From the NCBI GenBank assembly GCA_009829735.1, contig CM020618.1, forward strand, positions 41,283,030 to 41,347,029: a DNA stretch of 64,000 nt. Direction: 5' to 3'. The DNA is from Pyropia yezoensis. Its lineage: Eukaryota; Rhodophyta; Bangiophyceae; Bangiales; Bangiaceae. Each line of letters starts with the position of its first letter. Position 1 is the stretch's first letter. Below the pieces are notes generated by a model. The model was given only the letters and a program-made list of their open reading frames with translations. It searched no databases and was not told the origin of the DNA. Both the position numbers and the translations under genes were made by a program. Below, one piece after another: positions 20,139 to 28,713 of the stretch.

Positions 20139-22082
20139 ATGGCGACTCCGGGAGTGGAGACGGACTCTCTTGACGAGCGCATGGAGGACACCTCCTACGG
20201 GGCAGCACCCGCCGGGACTTCCGGCGGGGGCTCCGCCATCGCTCCGGGGGACGGGACTCCCGCGTCACCCGGCTTTGGGTTGACGGCGGGGTCTCCCCCG
20301 GAGGCGGGACAAGTTGTCCCGCGTGAGGCCTTGGGGCGGTGGTTTTACCCCGCTTGGCCTCTCTATGAGGAGGGGCTGACTGTTCTTCGCTGTGGCCGAC
20401 TTGGCGCAGCGATGGGCCGGGTATGGGACCGCCTACGGGAGAAGTATCCCCGTAGGGTCGGGTTCCCTGCCGGCTTCAGGACGGACCAGTTTGCCTTCCT
20501 GGACGATGAGGAGGTTGAGGACGTTCAGCGTGCCAAGGCCATGGCGGACCGCGGGGGAACTATCCCGGGTCCCGGCGACTTGCCGACCTTCACGTGGGAC
20601 GCTGTGGCAACTCGCCCACCGTACCTCCACGAGGCCGATCCGCACACTCATCACTTTGATGTGCGGATGGAGAAAGACTTCCGGCGAGGTCCCTACTTGG
20701 TGACCTCGGCTCGACTTGAGTTTCCTCAACAGTCTGCTGCCAGTAAGGAGCAGTACTATCCGAAGAAGCCCGAGTGGTGGCCTCAAGTTGAGGTCCCCTA
20801 CGGGTTCCCGGCGTTGTTGCCACGGTTGCTTGACCACTTCGGCTCCGTCATGTTGACGGCTGCCCCTGATCACCTGGTGTGGGCCATGTTGGCCACCCAG
20901 TGGCTCCTCGAGGTCATGTCGACCTGGGTGTCCTGTGCTCAGCGGCGGGGGATGCTCTGGCATCTCCCCCTTCGGCTCCTCCAAGGTTTGGAACAGCTCA
21001 CCCCTCAGCTAGTTGCTGAGGGGTGCTCATCAGGACAACTCACTCTACTTGAGGAGATGCTCCGGCTCCATAAGTTTATCGAGTGGGAGAGCATTGAGCA
21101 CAAGTTGCGCCGCCCCACTCGTGGGCCCAAGGACGATGGCGCACTTCGCCAGTTCGTGTGGGTCGCTCGTGAACTTCACGACGGCCGTGTGGTCCTACGA
21201 GAGGGGTTGGGCATCGGGGACTACCCGTATGCCCCGGGGGTGGATCGCCACACTGCGCCACCCCCGGACAAGCCCATAGTTATGGCCGTGCCGTCCTATG
21301 ATGACCATATGACTCAACCCACTGCGGGGGCCCCAAGTCGGGGTCGCAGTTACACCCGGGTACCGCCACCTCGGCGGGCCCCTACGCTTCCTCCTGTTCC
21401 TTTCCAACCTCGCGGGAACATCCCGATCAGCGTGGCCGTGGAGTCTTCCACCCCGGTGTCCCCCAACTTGGGGGCCACCCTCCTGACGGTATACCCCAAG
21501 TTGGTGTTGCCGCCCACGCCTCTAACCTCAGAGATGATGATCACCACGTTGGTGCGCACCATTTCCTGGTTGGCCGCGTCGACCGCAACCCTACAGAGTT
21601 CCGAGACTCCTCAACTTGAGGAGCGCGTTCGTACTGCAGTGGCGACCGCGAGTTGCGAGTCGGTGGCGGAGTTTATGACAGCCGAGTTGGCTCGCATTGG
21701 GGCTATTATGCCCCAGCCAGCCCCACTTGGGCGTGGCAAACGTCGCGCGAGCCGGGCATACTCGCCTCCTCGCCGTCGTCGCCGACACTCGCGGCGCTCT
21801 CCTTCCGTATCGGAAGACGAGTTGTCTTACTCCGTTTCGGAGTCCTCTACCCCGTCGGAGACGGAGTCTGTCCAGCGTCTGCGTCGCAAACTTGCGCGCA
21901 AGACCAGGCAGAAGAGTGGCCACGGTCGGCGCCACTTGCGCGACCGTGAGGGACGCGACGGTTCCGACTTGGAGCTGCCGCCCCCTCCAACAAGTGGAGA
22001 CCGTTATCGGCGTGGGTCTCGCCGCTCGCCTCCACGTGAGGGCGAGGGCCGTGGAGTGGGAGAGTCTAGCATGCGTGCCTAG
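20139..22082 (+). CDS. Additional antisense ORF of the chromovirus, 647 residues
   Basis: This ORF lies between the pol stop and the 3' LTR, on the strand opposite to gag-pol. The ATG at 20139 (MATPGVETDSLDERMEDT) follows a 21-nt perfect palindrome. The frame is also open upstream to 19968, but only with a TTG start. The first 400 residues look globular: WFYPAWPLYEEGLTVLRCGR, then FTWDAVATRPPYLHEADPHT, with many aromatic residues. The C-terminus is a basic and acidic Ser/Arg-rich tail (RRRRRHSRRSPSVSEDELSY) ending in RSPPREGEGRG. No known retroviral domain is recognised. Some plant Ty3/gypsy elements carry extra ORFs in this position, including antisense ones. The basic RS-like tail suggests nucleic-acid or chromatin binding, which is inference. 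Confidence 0.75.
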   Translation: MATPGVETDSLDERMEDTSYGAAPAGTSGGGSAIAPGDGTPASPGFGLTAGSPPEAGQVVPREALGRWFYPAWPLYEEGLTVLRCGRLGAAMGRVWDRLREKYPRRVGFPAGFRTDQFAFLDDEEVEDVQRAKAMADRGGTIPGPGDLPTFTWDAVATRPPYLHEADPHTHHFDVRMEKDFRRGPYLVTSARLEFPQQSAASKEQYYPKKPEWWPQVEVPYGFPALLPRLLDHFGSVMLTAAPDHLVWAMLATQWLLEVMSTWVSCAQRRGMLWHLPLRLLQGLEQLTPQLVAEGCSSGQLTLLEEMLRLHKFIEWESIEHKLRRPTRGPKDDGALRQFVWVARELHDGRVVLREGLGIGDYPYAPGVDRHTAPPPDKPIVMAVPSYDDHMTQPTAGAPSRGRSYTRVPPPRRAPTLPPVPFQPRGNIPISVAVESSTPVSPNLGATLLTVYPKLVLPPTPLTSEMMITTLVRTISWLAASTATLQSSETPQLEERVRTAVATASCESVAEFMTAELARIGAIMPQPAPLGRGKRRASRAYSPPRRRRRHSRRSPSVSEDELSYSVSESSTPSETESVQRLRRKLARKTRQKSGHGRRHLRDREGRDGSDLELPPPPTSGDRYRRGSRRSPPREGEGRGVGESSMRA

Positions 22083-22193
22083 TTGGCAGCTGCCTTTGTT
22101 GTGAGAGTGTGAGGGTTAGGGCTGTAGTTAAAAGCCACTCTGCGTACCACTTCGACTTGAAGCACTCTCTTGGCACTGTTGCTCGGCCTTCCC

Positions 22194-25100
22194 TCACGTT
22201 GAGGGAGGGCTGTTAGGGTCTATCTCATTCCAGGCACAGTACGCCCGGACCTTCTCAGCGGGAAGGTCCTCCACATACTCCCACGTATCATCCTTGGCTT
22301 TGTAGCCAAAACAACGCACCCTCAACATGAGGCGGTCAGTGTCTTCATCCCATCCGTGGTCGATGAACTTATCGAACACGTACTCCTGTGGGCCCTGTTT
22401 GGCCGCAGGCAGTGAGGGGAGGCGCCACGATTCCAACGCACGCGCCCAAGCTGGGTCTCCTGCAGGCGGTGGTGCAACTTTGACCACGTCCTGTCCGTTC
22501 ACTGTGCGGACCCCATCGTCACTTTCGATGGTGAAGCGCCGCCCATCAGTACGAAGGACCTGGTACGGTCCCTTCGTCTGGAATACCAGCTTACCCCCAG
22601 TTGGGGTGTGCGAGTGTACCAGCACCCAGTCACCCTGCTCGGGGACATGTTTAGCATTGCGCACCTTTTTGTCCAAGGTACGCTTGTAGCGCTTTTGTGC
22701 TTTGTCCATCTCAGCCCTGACTTTAGGGATGAGGTTTTCAAGCCTAGCGGCGAACTCCGCCTTACTCTCAGTAGGAGTAGGCGTACTGCCACCATCCTCC
22801 CTAGTTGGGAGCGACCGCCGCACGGCAATAGACCGCACGCGACGGGGGGTCACAAGAGCGAGGGGTACTTCCCCTGTAGATGAGTGAACCTGCGAATTGT
22901 AGGCAGTAGTAAGGATAGAAATGTATTGGTCCCACGTCTTTACGTGCTCACTCACATAGTGGCGTAGCTGCCTAACAATAGTTTTGTTGAAGCGCTCCAC
23001 CTGCCCATTAGTTTGTGGGTGGTAGGGGGTGGCATAGTTTGCCTTAACCCCCAACATATCCAGCACTCCCTGAAACAGTACAGACGCAAATTGCGGTCCA
23101 TTGTCCGATAGTGTACTATCTGGGATGCCATACGCGGCAACCCAGTGATCTAGGAAGGCTGACACGACCGACATGGCCGTGATCTCTGCCAGTGGGATCG
23201 CTCGCGTAAGTTTCGTGAAGCGGTCACAGATGACCAGGAGGTACTGGTTGCCCTCCTCGGTCACGGGCAGTGGCCCAAGGATGTCCATCGCCAACGCGGC
23301 GAAGGGCTCCTTGGCCGGGAACAAAAGCATAGCCGTACTAGGCCGCCGTTCCATCAGACGATTCTGTGCACAACTTGTGCAGGCAGCCACCCAACTGTAG
23401 ATGTCCACCACCATGGACGGCCAGTAGTACCTGGTCCTCAGGGTCTGGTACAGTTTACTAGACCCCAGGTGTCCACCCGTGGGGGCGTTGTGCTCCCTCT
23501 CAAGGATACTGTCCTTGAGGGATGCGGGGACGACAAGTTGTTCGGTCCCCTGGAATACCCCCCTCCTCATGAGGAGGCCATCGTCTCCCAGAAAGAAGCG
23601 CGTCTCAACCACCGTATCCAGTATATCCCTCTGCGACTTGCAGAAGGGATCCTCGGCCTGGGCCTTCACCACCTCGTCCAGGGACAGGGGCAAGTACTTC
23701 TTGTTCCCTGGCGCCTCGGGGTTCAACGCCTGACCCGAGCGCGTGACTACCCCCACGATGGGGATGTCCTCATCGACTGGGTTAGTGTCCAGCCCCTCGG
23801 TAGGTACCCGAGAGAGGCCGTCGGCAAGGGCATGTTGCCTGCCAGGTCGGTACTCAATGTCAAAGTTGAAGGGTGCCAGTCGCACCCTCCACCGGTTGAG
23901 ACGAGTGCTCGTACAGTCCGTCTTGAAGATGAACTGCAACGCGCGGTGGTCACAGCGGATGAGGAACTTCTCACCCTCCAGGTAGTGACTAAGTGACGTC
24001 ACCGCCCACACCACTGCGAGTCCTTCCAACTCGGTGACTCCGTAGTTCTTCTCGGCCGAGTTCAGCCCCTTACTAAAGTATCCCACCGGCAAGTACTCCT
24101 TGTCCGGCTGCTGCTGAAGCAACACACAACCAAGTTGGTCGTAGCTAGCGTCCACATCCAGGATGTAGTGGCCTCCCAACCTGGGAATAGCCAAGATGGG
24201 GGGCTTCAGCAGAAGGTCCCGAAGAGTCTCAAAGGATTCCTGCTCCACCCGACTTGGGGGAGGCAGGTTCTTCGGTAGCGTTGAGCTCACTAGCTCATTC
24301 AACGGCTTCGCCACCTTGGCGAAGCCCTTGGTGAAACGTCGGTACACGTTACACATCCCGAGGAAGCTCCTCATCTGGGTCTGGGTCCGGGGGTACTGAG
24401 CCTTGCGAATGGCCCTCAAGTTCATCTCGTTAACACTGAGACGCCCCGGATGGACAACATGTCCCAAGTACTCCACCTCTTGAGTAAAGAGGTGGCACTT
24501 ACTCGCCTTCAGTGACACACCGGCGTCAGCAAGTAGCTTGAACACCTGGCCAAGATGGCCAATGTGTTCCTCCGGACTTCGGGAGAACACAATGATATCG
24601 TCTAGGTACACAAGACAGATCTGCCACCGTACTCCGGCCAGAATCATGTCCATAGCGCGCTGGAAAGTTGCCGGCGCGTTACACTGACCAAACGGTAGGC
24701 GCTTGCACTGGTAGGTACCACAGTGACAGGTAAAGGTAGTTTTATGCCTGTCCTCCGGGGCAATGGGAATTTGCCAGTACCCCGCGTTACAGTCCAGGGT
24801 AGAGAACACGTTTGCCTCCCCCAGAGAGTCCAGACAGTCATCCATCCTAGGTAGGGGATAACTGTCCTTCACCGTGCTCTCGTTGAGCTTACGGTAGTCG
24901 ATACAAAACCGGGGGGTCCCATCAACTTTGGGGACGATAACCACCGGACTCGCCCACTCGGCGTTGCTGGCCTCGATCACATCGAGGGCCTCCATGCGAG
25001 CAACTTGCTCCTTAACGAGAGCCCTTGAACGAGGTCCTCCCCTATACGGTTGTTGGCGTATCGGGGGTGCACCGGGCTTCAACTCGATCCGGTGTTGGGT

Positions 25101-26177
25101 GGCGCTCATGAGTCCCAATTGACCATCCCACAGCTTGTGATATTGGTCCAAGAGGCGTTCAACTTGAACCCTCAACCTGGGGGGGACACCCTCCATGTTC
25201 ACATGGGGTCGAGGAGAGGCGGCCGACTTGGTTTGATGCTTCTCCTTTCCGGACTTCGGGTCGCTACTTGCGCCCGCGTTGAGGGTGACCGCTACTACCG
25301 GTCCCTCGTGTTGGTCGATATAGCCGAACTTGGCTCCCGACTTGAAGTACTTGGGCGTCGGGCTCAGGTTCATCACCTGGATCCTCCACGGGACTCCGGC
25401 TTTGGAGTCCATCGTGCCAAGGGCAACATGCACTTGGTGCTTGCGAGCAAGACGGGGGTGAGGGTGCACCAACCCGTTCCCCGTAAAATCAGTTACAACA
25501 TCAACGTGCGCCACCGAGTTGGGGGACAACGTGACTTTGCGGGCTAAACGCAGGGTAGCAGTAAACCCTTCCCTCACAGAGCAAACAGGCTTCGACTGTG
25601 AGACTGTCACAGGAGCCACAGACTTTCCCTTACCAAGGATGGGGATAGTCTCCCCATTCATCAACTTGACCCAGTACTCAGGGCCACAAATCAAAGGCAC
25701 TTGTGTAACAACATAAGGGGTACCCAGAAGCAGGGGTACCGATATATTCTCAACTACGCCATAGGTCACGTCGACCTCATGGGTCCCCAACCTAGTTGGT
25801 AGGGTCACGGCACCAACGATGGGAAGTACCCCACCATTGATGTCAATCATATGGTCAGCTTTGGACCTCCAGCGTTGGAGCTTCACCTCCTTTGGTAATA
25901 GCGACTTGCGTATCAAGGAGGCTCCTGACCCGGTATCAAGTACGATACGGGTACAGCATGCACGGCCGGGGGCAAGTTGCACCCGTCCAGCCACCTGGAA
26001 GTTCTCACCCGTCAGCACCGCGATGACCCGACGTGGGTTTACGTTCTTGGGGAGTCCTACCCGAGGTGGGCGGACTCCCTTAGGTCGCCGCAGTATCCGG
26101 CACGGTTGGTTCGTCCTCCTGGCCCACTTGGCCGAGGCTGCCGTTGTGAGCTTCGGACGACCAGCCCCAACGGTCAT
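22194..26177 (-). CDS. pol: Chromovirus Pol polyprotein (PR-RT-RNase H-IN-chromodomain)
   Basis: The product is 1,327 residues. In order: an aspartic protease active site (VLDTGSGASLIRKS, about residue 80); reverse transcriptase with FCIDYRKLNESTVKDSYPLP, FSTLDCNAGYWQI, LPFGQCNAPATFQ and the catalytic YLDD; RNase H (ILDVDASYDQLGCVLLQQ, then DHRALQF); an integrase His/Cys region (EREHNAPTGGHLG, then CTSC); and an integrase core with Asp in MDILGP, Asp in LSDNGPQF and Glu in QTNGQVERFN. The C-terminus (YVFDKFIDHGW, RCFGYKAKDDTWEYVEDL) matches a chromodomain, the mark of chromoviruses, thought to steer integration by binding chromatin marks. The ATG at 26177 overlaps the gag stop as ATGA, placing pol in a different frame. 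No internal stops or frameshifts. Confidence 0.97.
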   Translation of the reverse strand: MTVGAGRPKLTTAASAKWARRTNQPCRILRRPKGVRPPRVGLPKNVNPRRVIAVLTGENFQVAGRVQLAPGRACCTRIVLDTGSGASLIRKSLLPKEVKLQRWRSKADHMIDINGGVLPIVGAVTLPTRLGTHEVDVTYGVVENISVPLLLGTPYVVTQVPLICGPEYWVKLMNGETIPILGKGKSVAPVTVSQSKPVCSVREGFTATLRLARKVTLSPNSVAHVDVVTDFTGNGLVHPHPRLARKHQVHVALGTMDSKAGVPWRIQVMNLSPTPKYFKSGAKFGYIDQHEGPVVAVTLNAGASSDPKSGKEKHQTKSAASPRPHVNMEGVPPRLRVQVERLLDQYHKLWDGQLGLMSATQHRIELKPGAPPIRQQPYRGGPRSRALVKEQVARMEALDVIEASNAEWASPVVIVPKVDGTPRFCIDYRKLNESTVKDSYPLPRMDDCLDSLGEANVFSTLDCNAGYWQIPIAPEDRHKTTFTCHCGTYQCKRLPFGQCNAPATFQRAMDMILAGVRWQICLVYLDDIIVFSRSPEEHIGHLGQVFKLLADAGVSLKASKCHLFTQEVEYLGHVVHPGRLSVNEMNLRAIRKAQYPRTQTQMRSFLGMCNVYRRFTKGFAKVAKPLNELVSSTLPKNLPPPSRVEQESFETLRDLLLKPPILAIPRLGGHYILDVDASYDQLGCVLLQQQPDKEYLPVGYFSKGLNSAEKNYGVTELEGLAVVWAVTSLSHYLEGEKFLIRCDHRALQFIFKTDCTSTRLNRWRVRLAPFNFDIEYRPGRQHALADGLSRVPTEGLDTNPVDEDIPIVGVVTRSGQALNPEAPGNKKYLPLSLDEVVKAQAEDPFCKSQRDILDTVVETRFFLGDDGLLMRRGVFQGTEQLVVPASLKDSILEREHNAPTGGHLGSSKLYQTLRTRYYWPSMVVDIYSWVAACTSCAQNRLMERRPSTAMLLFPAKEPFAALAMDILGPLPVTEEGNQYLLVICDRFTKLTRAIPLAEITAMSVVSAFLDHWVAAYGIPDSTLSDNGPQFASVLFQGVLDMLGVKANYATPYHPQTNGQVERFNKTIVRQLRHYVSEHVKTWDQYISILTTAYNSQVHSSTGEVPLALVTPRRVRSIAVRRSLPTREDGGSTPTPTESKAEFAARLENLIPKVRAEMDKAQKRYKRTLDKKVRNAKHVPEQGDWVLVHSHTPTGGKLVFQTKGPYQVLRTDGRRFTIESDDGVRTVNGQDVVKVAPPPAGDPAWARALESWRLPSLPAAKQGPQEYVFDKFIDHGWDEDTDRLMLRVRCFGYKAKDDTWEYVEDLPAEKVRAYCAWNEIDPNSPPST

Positions 26178-28120
26178 TCGTTTCCCGCCGACTTGGCGTC
26201 CGAATCTGAGGGCGGGGAGGAAGACGACGAGTCCGAGGACGACGTGTCCGCCTCCTCCGCCGAGGGTGTGGCGACCGCAACGACCGGTCGAGACCCACCC
26301 TCGCGGCGTGAACGTACTTCGTTCGTAGCCGACTTTTTACTCGCATTCCTAACAAGTTGTTGGATGCGTTTACTCAACTTGGGGCAATCATATGGCCAGT
26401 GACCATCGGAGTTGCAGTTCCAACACCGATGGTCCGGTCCGGGAGGGGTCTTCCCAACTAGGGAAGACGAAGGGATACCCTGGGAAGTTCCCACGGCAGC
26501 TACCACCCTCTCCTTGCGGATTCGGCGTGCCTCTCTCAACTCTCTGGCCTGGCGCGCCTCCTCCCGTTCCTTGGCCAACTCGGCCTGACGCTCCTGGCGT
26601 TGTTCCTCCCGCAACTTGCGGTAGGCCTCGCCTCTGCGATAGGCGAACCTGGCCAACTCGGCCAGGGTCGCCCGGGTAGTGTTATGCTCCCGGGTCTCCA
26701 TCCGGACTGACCAATGGAGTCCCTCCACAAACCGACTCTTCACCACAGCTTGTGGATGAAGAAACCCACAAAGATTGTTGAGCTTACGGACTCGCTCCGC
26801 AAAGGACAACTCGTCCTCCGCCTCTTCCTGATGGGCTTGCGTAAACTCCTCGACTTGAGAAGCCAACGCTGCCTCATCAACCATGGCTCTCAACAACCAG
26901 TTGACGAGCTCCAAATAGGACGTCACCTCCCCAGCGCCTCCACTTGAGGAGCTGGGCATGACGGACATAAGTTCTGTCCGTAGGTCGCCCTTCGTAAACT
27001 CCTGTAGCATGTAAAAAGCCATGCCTTCACTTATGGCATTGTCGTCACAGGCTTTTGTGAAACGACGTAGGAACTCAAAGACACGGAGGGGGGGAGTTCC
27101 GTCCCACTCCGCTTTGTGCCCAAAAGAATGAAATGCATTCTTCTTGGCACGGCCCATGGCTCGGGCCTGGTCAGGACCATACGCCACCGACTTGTTGCGG
27201 AGGGCGTAGGTCTCACAGTCAAAGATCCTCTGGTAGACCGGGTTGGCTACCTGGATCTTGGGCGGCACCTCACGTTCAGGGAACAGCCGCTGTGGCACTG
27301 GGGTAAGTTCACTCTCAGTGCCTGTAGTCCGGCGCGGCGCGCTTGGTGTAGCCGCCGGCGTTTCCGGGGGGAACTCCCCCGTGAAGGGCGTACGCCCCAC
27401 CGAGTATGGTGTGGCTCCCTCGTTGGGAGTCACAGGTGTCGCCCCCAGTTCGGGGCGACCAGAGATAGGCGTAAGGGGGGATTCCCCCTGCGCCTGCGGG
27501 CTCGAAAGCCCCAATCCGGTCTGGACATTAAGGCCATCTGGCAAACTCGCCACAATCTGATTCAGAATAGTATTCGTCATCGTGACCACCAGGTCCGGCA
27601 AAGTCTGCCGCAACACATTGGTCGCCTCCCGACGGACAGTTTCCGCGAGGAGTGGATTGACGACTCCAGTTGAGTCTCGGTCCGCCTCCGGGAGTCCACC
27701 TGAGGGGTAACCACGTTCCTCAGGGGTCTCAACCGGGGGCATGGGCGCGAGCCCATCGCCGACCAACGGAGGTCCACCGTCCTCCGAAAGCCTAGTTGGC
27801 GACGGCTCCAAGCCAAAGTTGGCTCCAACCCGAGTGGAACCCGCGGGGACAGTCCTCACCCCTTGGGACGTTCCCGTTGAGTATACCACGCGGTGGCCAG
27901 ACTTCGGCCCACCCACATCAGAAGTGTCACCCGAGTGAACTCCCGACTGAGTCGGGGTGGCCTGTTGCCCGCCCGTACTTCCAGTCCTGCTGGCTTGAGG
28001 GACCTCTAGTCCCTCTGCGACCCCAGGTAAACCCACCTGTGTCTCACCAGTATTCAAAGGCACTGAAGTACGTGCGTCACCCGTGTACTCCCCGGACGAC
28101 GGGGGGTCCGAGCTAGCCAT
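26174..28120 (-). CDS. gag: Chromovirus Gag protein
   Basis: The product is 648 residues from the ATG at 28120 (MASSDPPSSGEYTGDART); the frame extends upstream only to a GTG. The N-terminal 200 residues are Pro/Thr/Gly-rich. A capsid-like region follows (FLRRFTKACDDNAISEGMAF, then LVNWLLRAMVDEAALASQVE and RKLNNLCGFLHP), typical of retrotransposon gag domains. Next come a highly charged helix (REEQRQERQAELAKEREEAR) and one CCHC zinc knuckle (CWNCNSDGHWPYDC), which binds the element RNA. The tail is Ser/Asp-rich. It ends in TGA overlapping the pol ATG. Confidence 0.95.
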   Translation of the reverse strand: MASSDPPSSGEYTGDARTSVPLNTGETQVGLPGVAEGLEVPQASRTGSTGGQQATPTQSGVHSGDTSDVGGPKSGHRVVYSTGTSQGVRTVPAGSTRVGANFGLEPSPTRLSEDGGPPLVGDGLAPMPPVETPEERGYPSGGLPEADRDSTGVVNPLLAETVRREATNVLRQTLPDLVVTMTNTILNQIVASLPDGLNVQTGLGLSSPQAQGESPLTPISGRPELGATPVTPNEGATPYSVGRTPFTGEFPPETPAATPSAPRRTTGTESELTPVPQRLFPEREVPPKIQVANPVYQRIFDCETYALRNKSVAYGPDQARAMGRAKKNAFHSFGHKAEWDGTPPLRVFEFLRRFTKACDDNAISEGMAFYMLQEFTKGDLRTELMSVMPSSSSGGAGEVTSYLELVNWLLRAMVDEAALASQVEEFTQAHQEEAEDELSFAERVRKLNNLCGFLHPQAVVKSRFVEGLHWSVRMETREHNTTRATLAELARFAYRRGEAYRKLREEQRQERQAELAKEREEARQARELREARRIRKERVVAAVGTSQGIPSSSLVGKTPPGPDHRCWNCNSDGHWPYDCPKLSKRIQQLVRNASKKSATNEVRSRREGGSRPVVAVATPSAEEADTSSSDSSSSSPPSDSDAKSAGNE

Positions 28121-28220
28121 GTTGGCTGACGATCCGTATGACACGGTCCAAGTCCACCGTTCCTCTGAGACAGAGGGCCCCCTACACCCGGGTGCACCCG
28201 GAGGTAAAGTTTACCTCTGT

Positions 28221-28237
28221 CCCCTGCTGCTCCACCA
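28221..28237 (-). promoter_or_regulatory. Candidate primer-binding site
   Basis: Two nucleotides inside the 5' LTR the minus strand reads TGGTGGAGCAGCAGGGG. TGG complements the CCA end of a tRNA, the expected minus-strand primer. I could not assign the tRNA species from memory. Confidence 0.6.
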
Positions 28238-28239
28238 AA

Positions 28240-28708
28240 TGTGGCAAAAACCACTAGCACACACGGCACCCAAGTTGGGGCGGTGTGCTAGGGCTGCCTC
28301 CCGTGTCGGGGGAACCGGAAGAAGTGCAAGTCGCACACACTCTGTCCCTGTTGTGGGGCAAACCCCCCACGGACAAACAAGAGGATGGTGTGTGGTCCAA
28401 CAGTTTCTTGGTCGGGACGGGGACGCAGGGCCAAGCCCCGCTGTCCCTCCCCTTATCCCCCCAGGGTCCACTCAGAATCTCGCCACTCAGAATCTCCCAC
28501 CCCAGCACCTGCCCACCGGGCCACACGAAAATTCAAGACGATAAATGCAGAAAACCCTCAAATCCAAGTTGGATTTACTACTAAGCTAACTATCCCAAAC
28601 TTAGGGAATATGGACCCAAATGCAGGGGGAGGAACGGATCAGGCTAGTGGCCTGCCGCCCCTTGCATGGCACGTGTTGCCCCCCTACCTGGGGGTCAATA
28701 CTGCCACA
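28240..28708 (-). repeat. 5' LTR (right copy), 469 bp
   Basis: It runs from TGTGGCA to TGCCACA on plus and appears identical to 19332-19800, including the 90-codon chance frames inside. It would carry the promoter driving minus-strand transcription of gag-pol. Confidence 0.97.
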
Positions 28709-28713
28709 ATCAG
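28709..28713. repeat. Target-site duplication (right copy)
   Basis: ATCAG follows the right LTR and matches 19327-19331. Confidence 0.95.

Larger units (their letters stand above)
19332..28708 (-). mobile_element. Complete Ty3/gypsy chromovirus LTR retrotransposon, 9,377 bp
   Basis: Two 469-bp LTRs bound an internal region encoding gag, then pol (protease, reverse transcriptase, RNase H, integrase, C-terminal chromodomain-like region) on the minus strand. An extra ORF lies antisense between pol and the 3' LTR. A purine-rich tract touches the 3' LTR, and a primer-binding-site candidate lies 2 nt from the 5' LTR. All ORFs are intact, the LTRs appear identical where compared, and a perfect 5-bp target duplication is present. 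It looks recently inserted and potentially active. The pol order RT-RNaseH-IN is that of Ty3/gypsy elements. Confidence 0.97.
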
